The notes beneath the pieces were generated by a model. It saw only the letters and a program-made list of their open reading frames with translations. It was not told where the DNA came from and made no database searches. 11,491 nt of DNA from an uncultured Planctomycetaceae bacterium (lineage in GTDB: Bacteria > Planctomycetota > Planctomycetia > Planctomycetales > Planctomycetaceae). Where the stretch lies: assembly GCA_903921605.1 (NCBI GenBank), contig CAIXQV010000803.1:1-11491 (forward strand), read 5' to 3'. The position numbers and the translations under genes are program-made. Of the stretch, positions 6,196-11,491 are shown piece by piece (position 1 is the stretch's first letter; every line of letters begins with the position of its first letter).

Positions 6196-7812
6196 TCAAT
6201 CAGCGATCCCTTCTTGCCTCAGAATCATCATCGCGGCGTTACAGGCCGATTCACCGGATGACCCCGTCTCGATTCGTTGATGAAAACGCTCCGTCAGTTC
6301 CGATGATGGTTGCCAGCGTGAACTGACAAGTTGATAGACCGACCAATCTGCATCGGACGCATCACCATGGCGTGCATCAATACGTTGCTTTGTGATCTCC
6401 GCCGAAGCCGTGCATTCGAGCCATATCGCGCGAGATCCACAATCGATCGCTAACTGGAGAAAAGCCTGACGATCCTGATCACGCTGGAATGTCGCGTCAA
6501 TAATCACGCGTTTACCGGCTTGAAGCAATCGACGAGCCCGCTGCAGACATTCGTCATAGATACGCTGAGTTCTGTCCGATGTGTACAACGAACCTGACGG
6601 CTCTGAGCTTTCGGCCGTAAAGATTTCCTTACGAATCACGTCGGAGCGAATGACTTCGAAGTGTGCTTTCTCCGCCAGAGATCGAGCCAGCGTTGACTTC
6701 CCGGTTCCGGGCAGCCCCGACACAAGCACCAATGCAGGACGCCGGCCCGGTGTTTCCATTTCAGACAAACACCATAACCAATGAGATCGGGATCGCGCCA
6801 GTCCCTTGTTGCGATCAACCTCAGGAACTTCCGACTCAGTCGCCAGGATCGCCGCAACTTTCGCTCGCACGGCAGATCGATAGGCGGCAAAGAGCGGCAG
6901 AACGTCCCGGCCTGTCGAGTCACCGGATGCTGTAAAGTAGGCGTCCGCAAATGCCTCCGCCAGATCGCGTCGTCCCACGAACGATAACTCCATGGTCATA
7001 AATGCGATGTCGGCCACCACGTCGATCAGTCGAAGTCCGGGATCGAATTCAATCCCATCGAGGATCACGATATCACCAGGCGGCGAAGACTCCGGAAAAT
7101 AGAAGACGTGTTCAAGCCGCAGATCGCCATGGACGTCTCGGACCAAACCTTGCTTCGCTCGCTGGAGCAAAAGATCACCGCAACGGTCCAGCCACTGATC
7201 GGAGAGGCTTCGAATTTTTTCCATCACTTCACGATCGACAATGCCGCCCGGGAGTTGTTCCGCAAACTGCCAATTATCATTCAACTGAGAGCGAAACGTC
7301 GTGACCGCGTTTGCTGCGTCATGGCCGGACGCAGGAGTTGATGTTCGATGAATCTCGGCAATACGACGAGCAACCCGTTCACAGTCGTGTTTGGTAAGTT
7401 CGCCTCGAGTCAGTCGAGATCGTAGAGTCACGGATTCCGGCAGACGCCGCATCTTGACCGCCCAATCTGCGACCGGCCCATCGCCCTCAAATCGATACCC
7501 GTCAGGGTCAGTCGTGATCGGCACAACGCCCAGATAAATCCCCGGAGCCCACGGGCTGTTGATGCGAACTTCCTCCTCGCAGAAGTGGTGTCTTAGCCCC
7601 ACGGTTGAGAAATCAAGGAATGGAAGTTTGACCGGCTTCTTGACTTTGTAGACGACGTTGTCCCCGAGAAAAACTTCGGAGATATGTGTTTGCCGCACCT
7701 CAACGGAATCAACCGAGACTGGAAACGACTGCTTCCTTGATAATAAACTTACGATGTCTGCACCTGCGGCAGGAAGATTCGAAGGTGTTGTGTTCTCATC
7801 GGGCTTTGTCAT
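6196..7812 (-). CDS. Fused aminoglycoside-phosphotransferase-like kinase and P-loop ATPase
   Basis: This 538-residue protein has two domains. The N-terminal half resembles the APH/choline kinase fold: VYKVKKPVKLPFLDFS (54-69), EEEVRINSPWAPGIYLGV (79-96), the catalytic HGDLRLEHV (228-236) and the metal-binding ILDGIEFD (250-257). The C-terminal half opens with a Walker A, SGLPGTGKST (365-374), then RSDVIRKE (389-396), and is like small-molecule or polynucleotide kinases and zeta-toxin-type P-loop proteins. This fusion is a known bacterial family annotated as bifunctional aminoglycoside phosphotransferase/ATP-binding protein. Its substrate is, to my knowledge, not established, so a resistance role should not be assumed. 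A start 33 bases upstream (7845) is possible, but AGGGAG six bases before the ATG at 7812 favours the shorter form. It is first in a likely two-gene operon. Confidence 0.88.
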   Translation of the reverse strand: MTKPDENTTPSNLPAAGADIVSLLSRKQSFPVSVDSVEVRQTHISEVFLGDNVVYKVKKPVKLPFLDFSTVGLRHHFCEEEVRINSPWAPGIYLGVVPITTDPDGYRFEGDGPVADWAVKMRRLPESVTLRSRLTRGELTKHDCERVARRIAEIHRTSTPASGHDAANAVTTFRSQLNDNWQFAEQLPGGIVDREVMEKIRSLSDQWLDRCGDLLLQRAKQGLVRDVHGDLRLEHVFYFPESSPPGDIVILDGIEFDPGLRLIDVVADIAFMTMELSFVGRRDLAEAFADAYFTASGDSTGRDVLPLFAAYRSAVRAKVAAILATESEVPEVDRNKGLARSRSHWLWCLSEMETPGRRPALVLVSGLPGTGKSTLARSLAEKAHFEVIRSDVIRKEIFTAESSEPSGSLYTSDRTQRIYDECLQRARRLLQAGKRVIIDATFQRDQDRQAFLQLAIDCGSRAIWLECTASAEITKQRIDARHGDASDADWSVYQLVSSRWQPSSELTERFHQRIETGSSGESACNAAMMILRQEGIAD

Positions 7813-7818
7813 TTCTTG

Positions 7819-7824
7819 CTCCCT
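7819..7824 (-). promoter_or_regulatory. Shine-Dalgarno AGGGAG that decides the start at 7812
   Basis: On the minus strand AGGGAG is followed by six bases and ATG. The alternative ATG at 7845 would put this purine run inside the coding sequence, so the 7812 start is preferred. Clear Shine-Dalgarno sequences are absent from most other starts in this window. Confidence 0.7.
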
Positions 7825-8078
7825 GCACAGTCCGTCGAAACGCAAACCGAGAATGCCCCATCTCCCCTTCTTACAAAGTGATGCCCGAAAAAAATACCCG
7901 CCACCTCACAATTCCCTCGACGTGGCGACGGTCGTTGAAATGCGGAATCCGAATTCAGGTTGTGGCCGGTCACCGGGCCGAGGCACCACCCTCCACTCGC
8001 TGTTGTCGGTCTCCCACCGAGGCCAACACCCTTCGACCGCAGCTCTCAAAACAGTTTTGCCGGAACGTGCAACCTGCA

Positions 8079-8099
8079 TCAGTCGTCCTCAACGACTGA
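8079..8099. repeat. Perfect 8-bp hairpin just upstream of the transposase remnant
   Basis: TCAGTCGT (8079-8086) and ACGACTGA (8092-8099) form a perfect stem around the 5-base loop CCTCA. It ends 15 bases before the likely original start of the transposase pseudogene. IS200/IS605-type and REP-associated transposases recognise subterminal hairpins, so this may be the left-end structure of the element. That link is inferred from position alone. Confidence 0.5.
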
Positions 8100-8114
8100 G
8101 TTTCCAGCCGCAGA

Positions 8115-8898
8115 ATACCAGAGCATCGGGAGACCATCCACACTCGAAAGACCGTCGAGTCCGCTTATCAGCTCAAATGGAGACTCACGATCTTCTGGCG
8201 AGAATATCCAGCGCCAGACAGCCAATGGCTCATGCAATTTCAGGCCGCAACAGAATCTGACGGCGTCCGCGTGATTAAACATTGAGCAACTAATGGCCAC
8301 GCGAGTCAATTCTTCGTCAGCACAAAGCCGCATGTCTCGCCCTCACAAATGATTCGCAGCGTAAATGGTCGACTTCAGGACCTCATCCAATCCCAACAAC
8401 CAAAAGCGATTCAACGAAACTATTCTGCACGCAGCATTGGTGCGGCCACTCGCTGCGTGGTTGAAGACTATACCGCGAGGCATACTTGATCGGCATCCCG
8501 TGGCGAACTCGACAGCTCAGAACCAGCTCCAGCAATATCAGAAGAGTTTTCCTGACGTTGATCTCAGTCATCCGGTAACGAGTGCTCATGGTCAGTGCTG
8601 TTTCAACCTGCGTCTGGTGCTGGTGAACCATCATCGCTGGATAGAGATTCGGTCGGCGATTCTGGAAAAGCTAAGCCGGATGATCGATCGCGTGGCATCG
8701 AAGTACGGCCATCGTATTTCCCGAGCGGGTCTGCCGGCGGATCATGTGCACCTGACGATAGGATGCGTGGTTGATCAGTCACCGGAAGACGTCGCCCTGA
8801 GTTATCTCAATAATCTGGCGTATACTGTTGGGATGACGCCGAATTATCAGTTCGAATATTCCGTGGGGACGATTGGCGAATACGATCGCGGGGCCGTT
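8115..8898 (+). pseudogene. IS200-like (HUH, Y1) transposase pseudogene, broken by TGA and a frameshift
   Basis: A single protein can be followed through three segments. Segment 1 runs in the frame of 8115 and reads VESAYQLKWRLTIFW and DGVRVIKH, up to an in-frame TGA at 8283-8285. Segment 2 continues in the same frame with SQFFVSTKPHVSPSQMIRSV, KAIQRNYSARSIG and CVVEDYTAR, to TGA at 8487-8489. Segment 3 resumes one frame over, near 8480-8485, with LDRHPVAN, SFPDVDLSHP, ISRAGLPADHVHLTIG, ALSYLNNLAYTVGM and VGTIGEYDRGAV. DHVHL is the HUH metal-binding motif. Together this matches, as I remember it, a planctomycete family of Y1-transposase-domain proteins of about 260-280 residues. ATA at 8115 may be a decayed ATG. 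The ATG at 8365 is not the true start: its first 40 codons are out of frame with segment 2. After 8898 the frame runs on for 67 codons without family resemblance. Confidence 0.85.
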
Positions 8899-8952
8899 AG
8901 TGCTTGTAGATTTCCTGTTTTTCGTTGCCAAACTCGTTCACCGCTGGCACAG

Positions 8953-9045
8953 AGCCCGCGGGTCTGCGTAATCGCAGTGCCGTTTGTAATTCGACCCCGA
9001 CCGAGCCTGCGTCGGTCGAGCTTGGGTTTGGAAACCAGAAAACCC
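8953..9045. repeat. Cluster of hairpins between transposase remnant and kinase gene
   Basis: Several short inverted repeats lie close together: the 8-bp palindrome CCCGCGGG (8955-8962), CTGCG-TAAT-CGCAG (8964-8977), CGACCGA (8998-9004) with TCGGTCG (9012-9018) around 7 bases, and GGGTTT (9024-9029) with AAACCC (9040-9045). None is followed by a T-run. They could be the right-end remnant of the transposon, REP-like sequences, or leader structure for the kinase gene. No gene is credible in 8899-9098. Confidence 0.45.
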
Positions 9046-9098
9046 CTGTTATCCTGCGCACGAAGACGCCTGACGATGAATCTCCGTGAGCCGGTGTT

Positions 9099-11491
9099 AT
9101 GAATCCTGAAGTTGCTGCCAGACTTGATGCGGTTTGTGATACGTTCGAGCAGGCGTGGAGGTCGGGGGCTGATCCGGATATTGGTTCATTCTATGCATCG
9201 CAGGTTGAAAATGATTTGCGACGAATGGCCCTGCCTCATTTGCTGGCGGTTGATGCCGAGTATCGTCGGGCACGTGACGGGGCGGCCCCGAGTCTTGATG
9301 AGTACGCGGCTTTGCTGAGTGTCGATCCGGGCGAGCTGAAGCAGTTGTCAGAAGACGTTACGTGGATAACGGGTGGCGTACAAACTCCGATCGTCGCTGA
9401 TCATCACGTCGCTGCAGGCAAGAAATATGACCGCGTTACGGTAAGGCTCGACGCCAGAATCGGAAAGCCGGAGATCGACGGTTACGAGATCCTGTCGGAA
9501 CTTGGGCGAGGCGGCATGGGGATTGTCTATAAGGCTCGGCAGATTCGAGCGGGACGTCTTGTTGCATTGAAAACAATTCACGCTCCTCATCTGGCCGGAG
9601 CGGAACAAGTCAGGCGATTTCAGGGCGAGGCGGCTGCGGCCGCAAGACTCAATCATCACGGAATTGTGCCTGTCTACGACGTGGGAGAATACAACGGGCT
9701 GCACTATTTCTCGATGGGATTTGTCGATGGTCCGAATCTGGAGATAAGAGCTCGTGCACAGATTCTTTCCTGTCGCGAAGCGGCCGCTATCTGCAGAGAT
9801 CTCGCGGAAGCTCTGGAGTATGCTCATCAGAATGGCGTCATTCATCGCGACGTGAAGCCGCACAATGTGCTGATCGGACCTGACGGCAAACCGCGGCTCA
9901 TGGATTTCGGACTTGCGAAGCTGATCGACGCGAATCAGGATCTGACCGGCACAGGGCAAGTCATGGGCACTGCGGCTTACATGCCCCCGGAGCAAGCTCG
10001 GGGAATTCGCCTCGTCTCTGAACCCACGATCGATGTGTATTCACTGGGCGCGACACTGTATCGCTGCGTGACGGGCCGTCCTCCGTTTCAGGCGAGCACC
10101 ACGATTGAAGTTCTGCGGCAACTTAACGAGGACGAGCCTGTCTCGCCGCGCAGATTGAATCAGGAAGTCGACGTTGAAATTGAAACGCTGTGCTTGAAGT
10201 GTCTGGAGAAAGAACCATCGCGACGATTTCAGTCGGCGGGTGAGCTGGCTGCGGAACTCAATCGGTATCTCAATCGGGAGCCGATTCAGTCGCGTCCGAT
10301 AAGTGCTGCTGCGCGAGCATGGAGATGGTGTCTTCGCAGGCCCGCATCGGCCGCATCGATTCTCATGGGTGTCATGCTGCTGACGGTGATAGCAGCCGCG
10401 ATTCCACTAATCATGCTGCAGCAAAATAAACTGCAACTGGCAGAACTGCAGCGGCAGCGCGACGTTGACGCCAGAGGAAAGGCCGAGTCTGCTCACCAGG
10501 CAGAAGAACAGAGTCGCAAGCAGGCTGAAAAGTTGGCGGCCGCCAATGCGGCGCGGGCGGCAACGCAGGAATACTTCGTTTCAATCATGAAAGTCCGTGA
10601 AATGCGGATGCAGCCGGAACCCAAAGCCGGCTGGACGTGGGAGGCTTTGGATCTGCGGGAGAAAGCGGCGGCCTCAGATGCTGACGGTAAAGATCCGGTC
10701 GCAGTGCGTTCGCTGATCGCGGATACGCTGGTGACTCCGGATATGCGTGAAATCGGGCGAATTGAAGGCGTCCCCAACACGCACGCAATTGCAGTCAGTC
10801 ACGACGGAAAGTTTCTCGCAGCCGGCGATTACGGGGGGAATCCAAGTCAGGTGCGCATCTATCGGATCCACACAACACGGAATGGCAGCAATCGTCCGTG
10901 TGTCAGTTTTGAACTCTTTCGTGAATGTTCGGTTGATACGACATGGGACGGCATTCGGTCAGAACTCACCGACCGCGGCCTCTGGTGCGGAAAAATCAAC
11001 AGCGAAGGCATGTGGGCGTTGGATTTTTCGCCTGATGACAAGCAGATCGCGGTTGGCACCCGCAACGGCAATATCACAATCTGGCAGATCGATTGCGATC
11101 CGCCGCGTATACTTTTCGATAAACGATTTCCTGAGATTCGAACACAGCGACTGGCTTACAGCCCTGATGGCCGCCAGATCTTTGCCAGCTACAGCGATCC
11201 TGTCGCGTTACGGGAATTCAGCGTTGCAGACCAGTCTAATAGCATTGTTCTGTTTGAGAATTACGTTGACTTCAGCATGACTCATGATGGAAAGGCTATC
11301 GTTAGCAGCGATGGGCGGATTTCACGACTCTCGTCACTCTCGGGCACTGCTGCTGTCGAATTTGAACATCCCGGTCCTCGCCACCGAGTTGTGACGGATC
11401 GAAGTCGCCCATTGGCGATTGTGGGCACCGTTCCATCCAGTATTCTTAATACGATTTCTGGTGAGAATACCTTTAAACTTCAGTTCTCCGA
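9099..11491 (+). CDS. Membrane-anchored Ser/Thr protein kinase with WD40-like repeats, 3' end outside window
   Basis: The frame from ATG 9099 is open for 797 codons to the window edge. Residues 1-120 hold the region found before many planctomycete kinases (FEQAWRSGADPDIGSFY, PSLDEYAALL). The kinase domain covers about 128-392: GRGGMG (136-141), Lys158 in ALK, Glu177, HRDVKPHN (249-256), DFG (269-271) and PPEQA (296-300). All key catalytic residues are present, so it should be active. One membrane segment lies at about 417-440, then an Ala/Gln/Glu-rich likely coiled coil (441-490). WD40-like blades start near 552, for example ALDFSPDDKQIAVGTRNGNI (640-659) and LAYSPDGRQIF (685-695). The kinase is thus cytoplasmic, with a propeller sensor or scaffold across the membrane. 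An in-frame stop at 9087 makes 9099 the only ATG start; a weak GTGAG precedes it. Ligand and substrates are unknown. Confidence 0.93.
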   Translation, partial: MNPEVAARLDAVCDTFEQAWRSGADPDIGSFYASQVENDLRRMALPHLLAVDAEYRRARDGAAPSLDEYAALLSVDPGELKQLSEDVTWITGGVQTPIVADHHVAAGKKYDRVTVRLDARIGKPEIDGYEILSELGRGGMGIVYKARQIRAGRLVALKTIHAPHLAGAEQVRRFQGEAAAAARLNHHGIVPVYDVGEYNGLHYFSMGFVDGPNLEIRARAQILSCREAAAICRDLAEALEYAHQNGVIHRDVKPHNVLIGPDGKPRLMDFGLAKLIDANQDLTGTGQVMGTAAYMPPEQARGIRLVSEPTIDVYSLGATLYRCVTGRPPFQASTTIEVLRQLNEDEPVSPRRLNQEVDVEIETLCLKCLEKEPSRRFQSAGELAAELNRYLNREPIQSRPISAAARAWRWCLRRPASAASILMGVMLLTVIAAAIPLIMLQQNKLQLAELQRQRDVDARGKAESAHQAEEQSRKQAEKLAAANAARAATQEYFVSIMKVREMRMQPEPKAGWTWEALDLREKAAASDADGKDPVAVRSLIADTLVTPDMREIGRIEGVPNTHAIAVSHDGKFLAAGDYGGNPSQVRIYRIHTTRNGSNRPCVSFELFRECSVDTTWDGIRSELTDRGLWCGKINSEGMWALDFSPDDKQIAVGTRNGNITIWQIDCDPPRILFDKRFPEIRTQRLAYSPDGRQIFASYSDPVALREFSVADQSNSIVLFENYVDFSMTHDGKAIVSSDGRISRLSSLSGTAAVEFEHPGPRHRVVTDRSRPLAIVGTVPSSILNTISGENTFKLQFS

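Larger units (their letters stand above)
7813..8114. other. Intergenic region with degenerate repeats, no gene
   Basis: No frame here has protein-like composition or a recognisable motif. The right part holds two related 25-base stretches 40 bases apart, at 7967-7991 (CGGTCACCGGGCCGAGGC...) and 8007-8031 (CGGTCTCCCACCGAGGC...), both ending in ACCC. A compact inverted repeat, GGCCGGT (7964-7970) with ACCgGGCC (7972-7979), overlaps the first copy. The promoter of the minus-strand kinase/ATPase gene must lie in the left part, but no good -35/-10 pair stands out. The region looks like old repeat debris beside the transposase remnant. Confidence 0.5.

Noticed and set aside
6175..6210. Inverted repeat GGGATC/GATCCC with the palindrome ATTGATCAAT at the end of the kinase/ATPase gene
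   Set aside because: The stem is only 6 bp with a long interior, it overlaps the stop codon, and no T-run follows, so neither a terminator nor an attenuator is supported.
8079..8333. Minus-strand 84-codon frame in the 7813-8364 region
   Set aside because: It lies antisense to the first transposase segment and has no recognisable feature.
8115..8898. Programmed frameshift or stop readthrough in the transposase
   Set aside because: There is a stop as well as a frame change, no slippery heptamer is evident at 8478-8485, and the start codon appears lost. Decay explains all three more simply.
8365..9102. An uninterrupted 245-codon plus-strand frame that could be called a complete transposase
   Set aside because: Its first 40 codons overlap, out of frame, a segment with clear family text, a stop precedes its ATG directly, and its last 67 codons show no resemblance. 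Only the middle is genuine, so I annotate a pseudogene.
9348..9995. Minus-strand 215-codon frame opposite the kinase gene
   Set aside because: It lies antisense to the conserved kinase domain, whose motifs fully account for this stretch.
10747..11280. Plus-strand 177-codon frame inside the kinase gene
   Set aside because: It is the +1 shadow of the WD40-like region. The kinase frame continues through it without a stop and carries the recognisable blades.
1..11491. tRNA, rRNA, CRISPR array, replication origin
   Set aside because: No cloverleaf-like sequence, rRNA text, regular spacer-repeat array or DnaA-box cluster was noticed on reading both strands.

Overview
The window looks like chromosome of a planctomycete (phylum Planctomycetota, probably a Pirellulales/Rhodopirellula-type lineage). 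The strongest sign is the gene at the right edge. It is a membrane-anchored Hanks-type Ser/Thr kinase with the N-terminal region typical of planctomycete kinases and beta-propeller (WD40-like) repeats after the membrane segment. A very long Ser/Glu/Pro-rich anchored protein and a decayed IS200-like transposase of a type I associate with planctomycetes point the same way. The assignment rests on protein resemblance judged by eye, not on a search.

Layout. (1) 1-743, plus strand: the last 41 codons of lutB and the whole of lutC, overlapping by ATGA, which is the end of a lactate-oxidation (lutABC) operon. (2) 744-1026: no gene; several short inverted repeats between two convergent genes. (3) 1027-1389, minus: a [2Fe-2S] ferredoxin. 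(4) 1576-4128, minus: an 850-residue single-pass, low-complexity protein with two 15-bp tandem duplications and inverted repeats in its leader. (5) 4129-4548: no gene; it holds a convincing intrinsic terminator for the next gene upstream. (6) 4549-7812, minus: two genes 66 bp apart, probably an operon. The first transcribed encodes a fused aminoglycoside-phosphotransferase-like kinase plus P-loop ATPase; the second encodes an HHxxxDG acyltransferase of the condensation/wax-ester-synthase superfamily. (7) 7813-8114: no gene; degenerate repeats and a perfect hairpin. (8) 8115-8898, plus: a transposase pseudogene broken by an in-frame TGA and a frameshift. (9) 8899-9098: hairpins, no credible gene. 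(10) 9099-11491, plus: the Ser/Thr kinase, open to the window edge.

How the genes work together: LutB and LutC act together in L-lactate oxidation. The kinase/ATPase and acyltransferase genes share a likely transcript and one clear terminator, so they may share a job, but the substrate is not readable from sequence. The ferredoxin and the low-complexity protein are separate units as far as can be seen. The kinase is a signalling receptor candidate. Its upstream flank is occupied by transposase debris, not by the sigma-factor gene that often accompanies such kinases in planctomycetes.

Two points would mislead an automatic annotation. The real kinase frame has no stop inside the window and can be missed in favour of shorter overlapping frames. 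The apparently intact 245-codon frame at 8365-9102 is a chimera of out-of-frame sequence, a transposase C-terminal half and a non-homologous tail.
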